This document shows positions 7,973 through 16,831 of a DNA stretch of 64,000 bases, in pieces (within the stretch, counting starts at the first letter, position 1; each line of letters opens with the position of its first letter). The translations under genes and the position numbers were made by a program. The notes beneath the pieces were generated by a model. It ran no database searches. It was not told the DNA's origin and worked only from the letters and a program-made list of their open reading frames with translations. The stretch comes from Streptomyces ureilyticus. Its GTDB lineage: Bacteria > Actinomycetota > Actinomycetes > Streptomycetales > Streptomycetaceae. The stretch lies in NCBI RefSeq assembly GCF_011045025.1, contig NZ_JAAKZX010000013.1:23983-87982 (forward strand), given 5' to 3'.

Positions 7973-8656
7973 ATGCCCCAACGCCATGTCGTCGTCAGGA
8001 ACACCGACCGGCCCGCCGCCGAAGTCGTCGCCCGGCTCGCCGAGGCGGGGGTCTCCACGGTCCACGAGGCCATCGGCCGCCGTGGCTTCGCCGGAACCGG
8101 TCTGCGTCCGAACCAGCGGGACGTGCGCATCGCGGGCCCGGCGGTGACGGTCAGCTCCCACCCGGGGGACAACCTGATGATCCACGCCGCCGTCGAGGTC
8201 TGCCGGCCCGGCGACGTCCTCGTGGTGACCACCACCTCGCCGTCCACGGACGGCATGTTCGGCGAACTGCTCGCGACCTCCCTCGCCGCCCGGGGCGTCA
8301 TCGGCCTGGTCACGGGGGCCGGTGTGCGCGACACCGCCGAGCTGCGGGAGATGGGTTTCCATGTCTGGTCGTGGGCCGTGTCCGCCCAGGGCACGGTGAA
8401 GGCGTCCCCGGGTTCGGTCAACGTGCCCGTGACGCTCGGCGGAGTGTCCGTGTCCCCCGGTGACGTCGTAGTCGCCGACGACGACGGCGTGGTCGTAGTG
8501 CCCCTCGCGGAGGCGGAGGACGCGGCGGACCTCGCGGAGAAACGGCTCGCCAAGGAAGCCACCACCCGCGAGGTCCTGCGCTCCGGCACCCTGGGCGTCG
8601 ACTACTACGGACTGCGCGCCAAACTCGCCGAGTTGGGCGTCACCTATCAGGACTGA
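7973..8656 (+). CDS. galC: 4-carboxy-4-hydroxy-2-oxoadipate aldolase / oxaloacetate decarboxylase (RraA-like)
   Basis: 227-residue RraA-fold class II pyruvate aldolase. The family signature is GLVTGAGVRDTAEL around residue 115, with the Arg-Asp pair that binds substrate carboxylate and metal, preceded by PGDVLVV and a glycine-rich loop. LigK/GalC enzymes split 4-carboxy-4-hydroxy-2-oxoadipate to pyruvate and oxaloacetate. Start ATG is preceded by GGAGGAGAC. Its divergent position beside the hydratase gene supports the pathway reading. RraA-like proteins are often over-called as RNase E inhibitors; the neighbourhood argues against that here. Confidence 0.85.
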   Translation: MPQRHVVVRNTDRPAAEVVARLAEAGVSTVHEAIGRRGFAGTGLRPNQRDVRIAGPAVTVSSHPGDNLMIHAAVEVCRPGDVLVVTTTSPSTDGMFGELLATSLAARGVIGLVTGAGVRDTAELREMGFHVWSWAVSAQGTVKASPGSVNVPVTLGGVSVSPGDVVVADDDGVVVVPLAEAEDAADLAEKRLAKEATTREVLRSGTLGVDYYGLRAKLAELGVTYQD

Positions 8657-8661
8657 CAGCG

Positions 8662-10302
8662 TCACGATCCGTCGTCCGCGCCGGAGCCCTCGGCTGTCTT
8701 CCTGGCCCAGGCGATCTCGAGCTTGCCGGTCGGGGTCCGCGGCAGGGTCTCCGTCAGGACGACGGAACGTGGCACCTTGTAGCCGGCGAGGCTCCGCCGT
8801 ACCCAGTCGCGGAGTTCATCGACGGTGACCGTCGCGCCCGGCGGGACCGCCACGACGGCCGCCACCCGTTCTCCCCAGGTCTCGTCGGGGATGCCCACGA
8901 CGACGCAGTCGGTTACCGCGGGGTGCGTCAGCAGGGCGTTCTCCACTTCCTGAGGGTGCACCTTCTCGCCGCCGGTGTTGATCACTCCCGAGCCGCGGCC
9001 GAGGAAACGGATCGCGCCGTCGGCCTCGATCCGGGCGAGATCGCCGGGGATCGCGTACCGGACCCCGTCGATCGTGCGGAACGTCGTCGCGCTCTTCTCC
9101 GTGTCCTTGTAGTAGCCGAGCGGCATCGGGCCGCAGTAGGCGAGATGCCCGGCCTCGTCACTGCCGGGTTCGACGAAGCGGTCGTCGGGGCCGATCACCC
9201 GCGTCGCCGGTACGGGGAAGAAGCGCGCGGGCAGGTCTCGTACGGACGAGGTGATCGCGAACGCGAACGGGCCCCCTTCGCTCGACGCGATGGCGTCGAT
9301 GACCGTGACCTCGGCGCGTTCGTGCAGCGCCTGCTTGAGCGGGTCGCTGAGAGCGGTGCCGGAGCTGATGAGCCTTCGTACGGAGCGCAGCTCGTGCGGC
9401 GTTCCCGCCTGTTCCGCGCGGACGAGTTCGTCGACGAGCGGCCGGCATACGGCGTTGCCCGCGATGATGACCGTGTCGGCCTGCTGCTCGGCGATCGTGC
9501 GCCAGACGTGCTCCGGATCGAGCCCGCCCTGCCGTGCCGTGACGGCCCGGCCGCCGACCATCAGGGCACCCATCGTGTTGAACAGCCCGGTGGCGTGCAT
9601 GAGGGGCACCACGGGCATGGTCGTCGGGGCGCTGCCTTCGCCGTGTGCCTTGACGGCGATGGCCACGGCCTCGTCGACGGTCGCCGGGAGCTCGGTGACA
9701 CCGAGCGGGTGGAAGATCGGGACGACGAGGGAGTGCAGCAGATCGCTCTGCCGCCACACCACGCCCTTCGGCTTGCCCGTGGTCCCGCCGGTGTACATGA
9801 AGAGCCGGTCCGATCCGGGACGCGGCTGCGGTTCGCGTGGTGCGTGGGCCGCCAGCAGGTCTTCCAGTTCGGGCGCAGAGGGACCGGCCGGGCCGTCGGC
9901 GGGTGGATCGCCCGCCCTCACCAGCAGCTTCAGCGTGCGTACGTGTCCGGCGGCGTGCGTGACCCGGTCGGCCAGGGCGCCGCTGAAGACGAGCGCGGCG
10001 GCGTCGGCGTCGGTGAGGAGTTCGGAGAGTTCCTCGCCGGTGTAGCGGTAGTTGGCGTTCACCGGCACGGCGCCGAGCTTGAAGGCGGCGAAGACCGTCT
10101 CCAGGTAGGCGGCGCCGTTGTAGAGGTAGCAGGCCACGGTGTCGCCCTCGCGTACCCCGGCCACCTCCAGTGCGGCGGCCAGCCGTGCCGCGCGCTCGTC
10201 GAAATCCCGGTACGTGGTCTCACGACCGGGTTCCGCGATGGCGACGGCGTCGGGCAGGGCACGGGAGACCGCCTCCCAGATCGTGCCGATGGACACGTCC
10301 AT
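8662..10302 (-). CDS. Acyl-CoA synthetase / AMP-dependent ligase
   Basis: 546-residue member of the ANL superfamily that activates a carboxylic acid as the adenylate and then the CoA thioester. The P-loop reads MYTGGTTGKPKGVVW, the later core motif is GRGSGVINTGGEKVHPQEVEN and the C-terminal lysine lies in LPRTPTGKLE. Start is the ATG at 10302; the frame runs on to 12027 but only as antisense of the kinase gene. The sequence is closest in style to FadD-like fatty-acyl ligases. It converges with the aldolase gene, with 5 bp between stops. Confidence 0.88.
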   Translation of the reverse strand: MDVSIGTIWEAVSRALPDAVAIAEPGRETTYRDFDERAARLAAALEVAGVREGDTVACYLYNGAAYLETVFAAFKLGAVPVNANYRYTGEELSELLTDADAAALVFSGALADRVTHAAGHVRTLKLLVRAGDPPADGPAGPSAPELEDLLAAHAPREPQPRPGSDRLFMYTGGTTGKPKGVVWRQSDLLHSLVVPIFHPLGVTELPATVDEAVAIAVKAHGEGSAPTTMPVVPLMHATGLFNTMGALMVGGRAVTARQGGLDPEHVWRTIAEQQADTVIIAGNAVCRPLVDELVRAEQAGTPHELRSVRRLISSGTALSDPLKQALHERAEVTVIDAIASSEGGPFAFAITSSVRDLPARFFPVPATRVIGPDDRFVEPGSDEAGHLAYCGPMPLGYYKDTEKSATTFRTIDGVRYAIPGDLARIEADGAIRFLGRGSGVINTGGEKVHPQEVENALLTHPAVTDCVVVGIPDETWGERVAAVVAVPPGATVTVDELRDWVRRSLAGYKVPRSVVLTETLPRTPTGKLEIAWARKTAEGSGADDGS

Positions 10303-10527
10303 CCTCAGACCTCCTCGTCCTCGGGGGGCTCGGGCGGACCTCGGGGCGCCCTCCTCAACGTATGCGGGTGTCGTCCGTGCGGGAACGCGAGCAATGACGC
10401 GACCGGCTCGGCGCTTCGACCCGGCGGTGAACAGGTCGAATGACGTAGGCCCGGCCCGAATCCGCCGGGCTACCCTCGGAGCGGGATTCGTCGCTCGTCG
10501 ACGATGACGATGGTGAGGAGATCGCTC

Positions 10528-12243
10528 ATGCCCGGTACGCCGCTCGTGGGCTGGGACGACATCGCGGCCGTCGCGCCGGACGGCCTCGCCGTACTGGACT
10601 GCGTGGGCCGGTTCGTCCGGCTGAACCCGGCGGCGGTCGCGTTGTGCGGCGCGGGGGAGGAGGCCGAACTGCTCGGTGCGCCGGCCCCGTTCGCGCTCGG
10701 CGACGAAAACAGCGCCTGCTGGGTGGGGCTGCTGGACGAGCAGCCAGAGGGCCAGGCTCAGCCGGACGAGCAGCCGCAGGACCACTCGGCCGAGCCGTCG
10801 GAAGACCGGTCGGACGAGCAGGTCGCCCACTGGGAGTCCCCCTCCGGAGCCCGGCGCGAGTTCGCCTACCGCGCCCGTACGCTGGCGTCCGACCCGAAGT
10901 TCACCGTCGTGTCGTTCCGCGATGTGACCGACGAATCGCACCGGCAGCGCAGGCTCGTGGCGATCGCCCGGACGTCGATCGCGCTGGCCTCGGAGGGCTC
11001 GCTCGGCTCGACCCTGGACGCCGTGGCCCACCAGATCGTGCAGGCCGACGGACTGGCCGGCGCGCAGATCCTCACCCTGGACAGCACCGGCCGCGAACTG
11101 CGGCTGATGGGCTCCGCGGGGCTTCGGCACTGGGACGTGTTCCTCGACCGTCTGCTGGAGTGCCGCGACCGGGGCGCCCGGCTCTGCATGCTCGACACCC
11201 TCAAGGAACGTAAACCCATCGTCGTCCCCCACCGCTGGGCCCAGATCCGCGAGGACCCGGCCTGGGAACCCCTGCACGCCTACCTCGGCGAGCTGAACTG
11301 GGACTCTTTCGTCAGCGTTCCGCTGATGGCGCGCGGCCGTCCCGAAGGAGTACTGAACGCGTACTTCGCGCCAGGCCAGGAGATCGGCGGCCGCACGCTG
11401 GAGTTCCTTTCCGCCATGGCGGAACAGGCCGCCCTCGCCGTCGACTACGCCACGCTGCTGCAGAGCGAACGCGAAGGGGCCCGCCGTAACGAGCGCCAGC
11501 GTCTCGCCCGCGATCTGCACGACTCGATCGTCCAGCAGGTGTTCTCCATCGGTATGCAGGCCAACGCGGTCGGCGTGCTCGGCACCCGCGGCGGTCCGGT
11601 CCCGGCCGAGTCCGTCCAGAAGTTCGCGGACGAGGTCGGAGCCCTCTCCCGGACCGTGCTCGCCGATCTGCGTGCGATGGTGCACGAACTGCGCCCGCCC
11701 TCCTCCGCCCGGCTCGGCCTTGAGGACGCGGTGAGCGCGCTCGTCAAGAGCACCGAGCACCGTACGGGCCTCGCCATCCGGCTCATCTGCGACCAGGAAC
11801 TGGACGTGATCGAACCGGAGTTGGCCGAGGACATGTACCGGATCGTCGCCGAGGCCATCCACAACGCGGTCAAGCACGCGGAGGCCACCGCCGTCACCAT
11901 CCGCCTCGGCGTCCGCGACCACACACTGACCGCGAGCGTTCGCGACGACGGGCACGGAATCGCGGAATCCGCCGGGCGAGGAGACGCCGCCCCGGAGGGG
12001 AAGGCCGGCCGGACGGCCCGCCATCACGGCTACGGACTGACGACCATGCGGGAAAGGGCGGAACGATGGGGCGGCACCATGAGGATCAGGTCCGGCGCGA
12101 AGAGCGGTACGACCGTGCGTGTCGTCATTCCGCTGCCCGTACGGGTGCCGGAGTCGCCCCCCACGGATCGGGAGAACTCCCGGAGCGCTCAGCAGTCGGT
12201 TCCGCTCCGGGAGACGGCGAAGCCCGCCCGATCCGGGTCCTGA
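10528..12243 (+). CDS. PAS-GAF sensor histidine kinase
   Basis: 571-residue cytoplasmic kinase with no membrane segment. An N-terminal PAS-like domain (residues 8-140, including an acidic Gln/Glu/Asp-rich insert around residues 70-95) is followed by a GAF domain (about 150-305) and a HisKA_3/HATPase core with the phospho-acceptor in ARDLHDSIVQQVFS (about H331), AIHNAVKHA and YGLTTMRERAERWGG. I prefer the ATG at 10528, which has GAGGAG upstream, to the one at 10504. The response regulator gene overlaps its 3' end. It may sense an aromatic or redox signal for the neighbouring catabolic genes (inference). Confidence 0.9.
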   Translation: MPGTPLVGWDDIAAVAPDGLAVLDCVGRFVRLNPAAVALCGAGEEAELLGAPAPFALGDENSACWVGLLDEQPEGQAQPDEQPQDHSAEPSEDRSDEQVAHWESPSGARREFAYRARTLASDPKFTVVSFRDVTDESHRQRRLVAIARTSIALASEGSLGSTLDAVAHQIVQADGLAGAQILTLDSTGRELRLMGSAGLRHWDVFLDRLLECRDRGARLCMLDTLKERKPIVVPHRWAQIREDPAWEPLHAYLGELNWDSFVSVPLMARGRPEGVLNAYFAPGQEIGGRTLEFLSAMAEQAALAVDYATLLQSEREGARRNERQRLARDLHDSIVQQVFSIGMQANAVGVLGTRGGPVPAESVQKFADEVGALSRTVLADLRAMVHELRPPSSARLGLEDAVSALVKSTEHRTGLAIRLICDQELDVIEPELAEDMYRIVAEAIHNAVKHAEATAVTIRLGVRDHTLTASVRDDGHGIAESAGRGDAAPEGKAGRTARHHGYGLTTMRERAERWGGTMRIRSGAKSGTTVRVVIPLPVRVPESPPTDRENSRSAQQSVPLRETAKPARSGS

Positions 12244-12878
12244 TCGTCGACGACCATGCCGTCGTACGGCGCGGAATCCGCGCGTATCTCGAGGTCCTGG
12301 ACGACATGGAGGTGGCCGCGGAGGCCGCCGACGGGCAGGAGGCGCTCACCCGCCTTGACGCGATGGCCGCGCACCGGGAACTGCCGGACGTGGTGCTGAT
12401 CGACCTGCTCATGCCGAGGATGGACGGGGCGACGACGATCGGTGTGATCAAGAACCGTCATCCCGAGGTACGGGTCGTGGTGCTCACCAGCTTCGGCGAG
12501 ATGGAACGCGTCCACGCGGCGCTCGCGCAGGGCGCCGCGGGCTACCTGCTCAAGGACGCCGAAGCGGGCGAAGTGGTCGCCGCGATCCGCGCCGCCGCCC
12601 GGGGCGAGGTCTTCCTCGACCCCGAGGTGGCCAGGGGACTCACCCAGGAGATCGTCTCCCCGCCGACCGGGCTCGCCGCGCTCACCGTCCGGGAACGCGA
12701 CGTCCTCGTCCTGGTCGCCGAGGGCCGCTCGAACCAGCAGATCGCCGACGAGCTGGTCATCAGCGAACGCACCGCCCGCACCCACGTCAGCAACGTCCTG
12801 CGCAAACTCCGGCTCACGTCACGGACGCAGGCCGCGCTGTTCGCTGTACGGCAGGGACTGGTGCCGCCGCGGGCCTGA
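12066..12878 (+). CDS. NarL-family response regulator
   Basis: Receiver plus LuxR-type helix-turn-helix. The receiver begins near residue 56 (IRVLIVDDHAVVRRG), the phospho-acceptor is about D113 in LIDLLMPRMDG, and the DNA-binding region reads LTVRERDVLVLVAEGRSNQQIADEL. In this frame the only standard start before the receiver is the ATG at 12066, giving a 178-nt overlap with the kinase and a 55-residue arginine-rich N-terminal extension. A rare start codon close to 12224 is the alternative. It pairs with the kinase just upstream. Confidence 0.88.
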   Translation: MGRHHEDQVRREERYDRACRHSAARTGAGVAPHGSGELPERSAVGSAPGDGEARPIRVLIVDDHAVVRRGIRAYLEVLDDMEVAAEAADGQEALTRLDAMAAHRELPDVVLIDLLMPRMDGATTIGVIKNRHPEVRVVVLTSFGEMERVHAALAQGAAGYLLKDAEAGEVVAAIRAAARGEVFLDPEVARGLTQEIVSPPTGLAALTVRERDVLVLVAEGRSNQQIADELVISERTARTHVSNVLRKLRLTSRTQAALFAVRQGLVPPRA

Positions 12879-12884
12879 GTGCCG

Positions 12885-12976
12885 TACGACGTTCACGCCC
12901 GGGCCTGTACGACGTTCACGCCCGGGCCTGTACGACGTTCACGCCCGGGCCTGTGCGGAGTTCACGCCTGGGCCTG
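12885..12976 (+). repeat. 23-bp tandem repeat between convergent genes
   Basis: Four direct copies with a 23-bp period start at 12885, 12908, 12931 and 12954. The first three are identical (GTACGACGTTCACG... ending CCCGGGCCT); the fourth is diverged and includes the stop codon region of the GntR gene. Each unit contains the palindrome CCCGGG. There are no spacers, so it is not a CRISPR array. It fills the whole gap between the response regulator and GntR stops and may act as a bidirectional terminator. Confidence 0.9.
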
Positions 12977-13675
12977 TGCTGGTTCGGCCGGGTCGTCGAC
13001 GTGCTCTCGGAGCCACTGCTCCGTGTTGCTGACGTGCAGGAGCGCGGCGGCTTGGCTGAGCGCTGCGTCGCGGCGGGACAGGGCCGTGAAGATCGCCTCG
13101 TGTTCCGCGAGGGTCCGCCCCGCGGCCCGGTCGTCGACCAGGCCGCGCCAGATGCGGGCCCGGAGGGTACGGCTCGAGACGGCCTCCAGGAGCGTGACCA
13201 GCGGTTCGTTGCCCGTGGCGGCGACGACGGCGCGGTGGAACGCCGCGTCGTGCGCGTTGAGCCGCTCGACGTCGTCGCGGGCCTCCCGCATGGCGTCCAG
13301 ATGCCGCTTCACCTCGGCCAGGCCCTCCTCGGAGATCCGCGTCGCGGCCAGTGCTGCGGCGGTGGGTTCGAGCAGCCGCCTGACCTCCATCAGGTCCAGC
13401 AGGGCGCCCGAGTCGCTCTGGAGCAGGTCCACCGCACCGCCGAGGCTCTCCAGCAGCAGACTCGGCTGCAGGCTGGTCACGTACGTGCCGTCGCCCCGCC
13501 TGATCTCCAGCACCCGGGCGACGGCCAGCGCCTTGACCGCCTCCCGAGCCAGGTTGCGGGACAGCCCCAACTGGGCGGCCAAGTCCGGTTCCGGAGGCAG
13601 CTTGGAACCCGGGGGCAGCGCGCCCGAGCGGATCAGCTCACGGAGCTGATCGATGGCCTTGTCCGTCAGAGACAT
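12962..13675 (-). CDS. GntR-family regulator, FadR (FCD) subfamily
   Basis: 237-residue repressor with an N-terminal winged helix (LPPGSKLPPEPDLAAQLGLS and a following RRGDGTYV wing) and a C-terminal all-helical FCD ligand domain with metal-binding His and Asp residues (HDAAFHRAVVAATGN, ALHVSNTEQWLREH). A GGGGAG ribosome-binding site precedes the ATG. It is divergent from the fucosidase gene and probably controls it in response to a sugar acid or related carboxylate. The last residues (AQAQA) are encoded by the diverged fourth unit of the adjacent tandem repeat. Confidence 0.9.
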   Translation of the reverse strand: MSLTDKAIDQLRELIRSGALPPGSKLPPEPDLAAQLGLSRNLAREAVKALAVARVLEIRRGDGTYVTSLQPSLLLESLGGAVDLLQSDSGALLDLMEVRRLLEPTAAALAATRISEEGLAEVKRHLDAMREARDDVERLNAHDAAFHRAVVAATGNEPLVTLLEAVSSRTLRARIWRGLVDDRAAGRTLAEHEAIFTALSRRDAALSQAAALLHVSNTEQWLREHVDDPAEPAQAQA

Positions 13676-13800
13676 GTGATGTCTCCCCTTGATAAGTAGG
13701 GCTGTTAAGGAGTAAAACGGTCAACTCGCCTGCTCAGCAGGCGCATTCATCCCTTCACACCCGTTGACAGTAACCAGTGACATGCATGACGTTCGTTCGT

Positions 13801-16029
13801 ATGTCGCAACCGATCAGCAGGCGCAGACTACTGGCCGGCACCACGGCCGTCGTGGCGGCCACCGTGGCCACCAACGTGTTAGCGGCCGGGGGTGCCGCGG
13901 CCGCTCCGAGGACCTACGAACCCACCTGGGACTCCGTGAACCGACACCCCGCCGCCCCCGAGTGGTTCCGGGACGCCAAGTTCGGCATCTACTTCCACTG
14001 GGGCGTCTTCAGCGTGCCCGCGTACGACAACGAGTGGTACCCGCGCAACATGTACCAGAGCGGCCAGAAGGCGAACCGGCACCACATCGCCACGTACGGC
14101 AGCCCGTCCGCGTGGCCGTACCACAACTTCGTCAACGGGGCGGACGACCTGGCGGGCAACCACAAGGAGTTCGCGCCCAAGCTCAAGTCGGAGGGCGGCG
14201 CCTTCGACCCCGACGAGTGGGCCCAGCTGTTCGTCGACGCCGGCGCGAAGTACGCCGGTCCTGTCGCCGAGCACCACGACGGCTACTCGATGTGGGACAG
14301 CCGGGTCAACGAGTGGAACTCCGTGGACAAGGGCCCGCGCCTTGACCTGCTGAAGCTGTTCACCGACGCCATCCGCGCCAGGAAGCTGAAGCTGCTGGTG
14401 GCGATGCACCACGCGTACAACTTCACCGGCTTCTACGAGCACGCGCCCGCCCAGTCGGACCCGAGCCTGAAGAAGTTCTACGGGCAGCTGAGTCCGGAGC
14501 AGGAGAACCAGCTCTGGTACGACAAGCTCAAGGAGGTCGTCGACCGGGCCAGACCGGACATCCTGTGGCAGGACTTCAACCTGACCGAGGTCGACGAGCG
14601 GCAGCGGCTGAACTTCCTGGCGTACTACTTCAACCAGGCCGACAAATGGGGCAAGGAAGTCGTCGCCACCTACAAGGACGGCTTCAACAACCACGGCCAG
14701 GTCTTCGACTTCGAGCGGGGCGGCCCGGCCGACCTCACCGCGCCCTACTGGCTGACCGACGACAGCATCTCCAGCTCCAGCTGGTGCTACACCGAGGGCA
14801 TCGGCTACTACACGCTGGCGCAGATGCTGCACTCGTTCATCGACCGGGTCAGCAAGAACGGCAACATGCTGCTCAACATCGCCCCGACGGCCGACGGCAC
14901 CATCCCGCAGGGCCAGCGCGACCTCCTGCTCGGCATCGGCGACTACCTCAAGCGCTTCGGCGAGTCCGTCTATGGCACCCGGGCCTGGACCGCGTACGGC
15001 GAGGGCCCGACGAAGATGGGCGGCGGCTCCTTCACCAAGCCCACGGCCGGCACCGCGCGGGACATCCGGTTCACCCGCGACAAGGCGGGCACCGTCCTGT
15101 ACGCCACGATCCTTGGCTGGCCCGGCAGTTCGCTGATGGTCACGACGCTCAGCTCCGACCGGATCGACCTGGACTCGCTGTCCTCGGCGCACCTGCTCGA
15201 CTCGACGGCGGGCTCGTACATCGACCTCCCCACCCCGGCCCAGGACGAGACCGGGCTGAAGGTGACCCTTCCGCCGACGGCACCGTTCGACGCCCCCGCA
15301 TACGTCCTGAAGCTCCGCTTCTCCGGCCGGATCCCCGTACTGCGGCCCCTCACCGGCGCCCTGCTCTTCAAGGACGCCGGCTATCGCGGCGACAGCGCCG
15401 TACTCGCCCTCGGCAGCTACACCGCCGAAGAGCTGACCCTCGCCGGAATGCCGCCCCGCACCCTCTCCTCACTCAAGCTCGCTCCGGGCTACCGGATCAT
15501 CGGCTACTCCCGCGACGACTTCACCGGCACCTCGTGGACCTTCACGGCGGACAGCACCGACATCCGCAAGAGGATCACCTCACTGAAGGTGATCCTCACC
15601 CCCTCGGCCTCGTTCCGGATCACCAACGTCACCAACAGCCTGGCCCTGGACAGCGGCGGCGACGTCCCCGGCGGCTCCGACCTCAAGCAGCGCACCTGGG
15701 ACGGCGACGCCGACCTGCAATGGCACGCGATCGACCTCGGCAACGGCTACTACAAGCTGGGGAACCGCACCAACGGCATGGTCGCCGACGGCTGGGGCGC
15801 CACCACCAACGGCGCGACCGTCCGCCAACAGGCCTGGAACGGCCACACCAACCAGCAGTGGCAGCTCACCCACCACGGCGACGGCCGCTACTTCATCGCC
15901 AACCGCACCACAGGCCTCGTCCTGGACAGCGGCGGCAATGTGCCCTCCGGCTCCGTCGCCAAGCAGTGGAAGCGGGGTGACGGCGAGGGCACCAGCACCA
16001 ACCTGCTCTGGACGCTCACCGCCGACTGA
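13801..16029 (+). CDS. Secreted GH29 alpha-L-fucosidase with crystallin-like and ricin-type domains
   Basis: Exported glycosidase of about 742 residues. A Tat signal (SRRRLLAG followed by an Ala/Val-rich stretch to AAAAPRTYEP) precedes the GH29 catalytic barrel (WFRDAKFGIYFHWGVFSVPAY, AEHHDGYSMW; likely nucleophile Asp in ILWQDFNLTE). A beta/gamma-crystallin-like segment follows (KDAGYRGDSAVLALGSY, PPRTLSSLKLAPGYRI, about residues 510-600) and then a ricin-type beta-trefoil with repeated QxW motifs. In-frame GTG (13777) and ATG (13786) are alternative starts; no clear ribosome-binding site is visible for any. A TTGACA at 13764 may be a -35. The GntR gene is divergent. Confidence 0.88.
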   Translation: MSQPISRRRLLAGTTAVVAATVATNVLAAGGAAAAPRTYEPTWDSVNRHPAAPEWFRDAKFGIYFHWGVFSVPAYDNEWYPRNMYQSGQKANRHHIATYGSPSAWPYHNFVNGADDLAGNHKEFAPKLKSEGGAFDPDEWAQLFVDAGAKYAGPVAEHHDGYSMWDSRVNEWNSVDKGPRLDLLKLFTDAIRARKLKLLVAMHHAYNFTGFYEHAPAQSDPSLKKFYGQLSPEQENQLWYDKLKEVVDRARPDILWQDFNLTEVDERQRLNFLAYYFNQADKWGKEVVATYKDGFNNHGQVFDFERGGPADLTAPYWLTDDSISSSSWCYTEGIGYYTLAQMLHSFIDRVSKNGNMLLNIAPTADGTIPQGQRDLLLGIGDYLKRFGESVYGTRAWTAYGEGPTKMGGGSFTKPTAGTARDIRFTRDKAGTVLYATILGWPGSSLMVTTLSSDRIDLDSLSSAHLLDSTAGSYIDLPTPAQDETGLKVTLPPTAPFDAPAYVLKLRFSGRIPVLRPLTGALLFKDAGYRGDSAVLALGSYTAEELTLAGMPPRTLSSLKLAPGYRIIGYSRDDFTGTSWTFTADSTDIRKRITSLKVILTPSASFRITNVTNSLALDSGGDVPGGSDLKQRTWDGDADLQWHAIDLGNGYYKLGNRTNGMVADGWGATTNGATVRQQAWNGHTNQQWQLTHHGDGRYFIANRTTGLVLDSGGNVPSGSVAKQWKRGDGEGTSTNLLWTLTAD

Positions 16030-16129
16030 CTTTGCCTGCTCTCCTTCACGGAACCGCACACCATCACCACGCAGGGGTAGCAGCGCAGGGCTGGAAGCAC
16101 AGGCACAAACGCAGCAACTAGCCCTGCGG

Positions 16130-16582
16130 TCAGTCCATCAACCCAGCCGCGACCGTCGCGCCAAGCTCCCAGCAAGCCTCCATGTCGGCCTTGCCCGGCT
16201 CGCCGGTGACGGTCACCGGCTCGGCCGCGCGGCGCCAGCCGAGCCCCGTCGTGATCGACTCGATCCCGCGCAGGGCCCCGGTCACGTCACTTCCGCCGTG
16301 CACGTAGAAGCCGAAGGGGCGACCTCGTGTCGCGTCCAGACAGGGGTAATACACCTGGTCGAAGAAATGCTTGAGAGCGCCGGACATGTAGCCGAGGTTG
16401 GCCGGAGTGCCGAGCAGATAGCCGTCCGCGGCCAGTACGTCCGACGCCGTCGCGGACAGCGCGGCGAGCCGTACGACCCGTACGCCCTCGATCTCCGGGT
16501 CCGTCGCCCCGGACACGACGGCTTCGAACATCGCCTGGCAGTTGGGCGAGGGCGTGTGATGCACGATCAGCAAGGTGGTCAC
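16130..16582 (-). CDS. Flavodoxin-fold NAD(P)H-dependent oxidoreductase
   Basis: 150-residue flavoprotein of the NADPH-dependent FMN reductase/flavodoxin family: N-terminal LLIVHHTPSPNCQAMF phosphate loop, then LAADGYLLGTPANLGYMSGALKHFFDQVY, typical of these proteins. Start is GTG at 16582; no other start gives a full-length fold. It is a monocistronic gene that ends about 100 bp after the fucosidase gene, facing it. Confidence 0.85.
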   Translation of the reverse strand: MTTLLIVHHTPSPNCQAMFEAVVSGATDPEIEGVRVVRLAALSATASDVLAADGYLLGTPANLGYMSGALKHFFDQVYYPCLDATRGRPFGFYVHGGSDVTGALRGIESITTGLGWRRAAEPVTVTGEPGKADMEACWELGATVAAGLMD

Positions 16583-16668
16583 GCCCCGAACCGTAACGCC
16601 GGGGACGGCATTGTGGGCCGCGCCCGGGATGCGACGATGCCCGGCACTGCACATCGCGACGGGAGGGC

Positions 16669-16831
16669 GTGCCTTGGCCGACGGAGCGGGCGGCGACGGT
16701 CTTCGACGTGCTCGGGCCCGTGTACGAGCAGGCGTTCGCCCATGCCGAGGCGCACCTGGCGTCACTGGAGTGGCTGCTCGGGAGACTCGCGCTCGGCAGC
16801 CGGATGCTGGACGTCGGAAGCGGAACGGGGC
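16669..16831 (+). pseudogene. Truncated SAM-dependent methyltransferase
   Basis: The first 54 codons from GTG 16669 read as the N-terminus of a class I methyltransferase (FDVLGPVYEQAFAH, then the SAM-binding motif RMLDVGSGTGR). Homology stops immediately after the glycine motif, where the sequence enters a 41-bp perfect inverted repeat and then copy A of the duplicated stress region. The rest of the fold is missing, so this is a broken gene cut at the edge of the inserted or duplicated segment. Confidence 0.7.

Noticed and set aside
7060..8589. 509-codon frame that would extend the GalB-type protein
   Set aside because: The upstream part is antisense to the aldolase gene; the ATG at 7812 has a strong ribosome-binding site.
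7973..8656. RraA-type regulator of RNase E
   Set aside because: The GAGVRD motif and the catabolic context favour the aldolase branch of this fold.
8662..12027. 1121-codon frame that would extend the acyl-CoA ligase
   Set aside because: The extension is antisense to the kinase gene and lacks domain features; the ligase starts at 10302.
12885..12976. CRISPR array
   Set aside because: Units follow each other without spacers and no cas gene is near.
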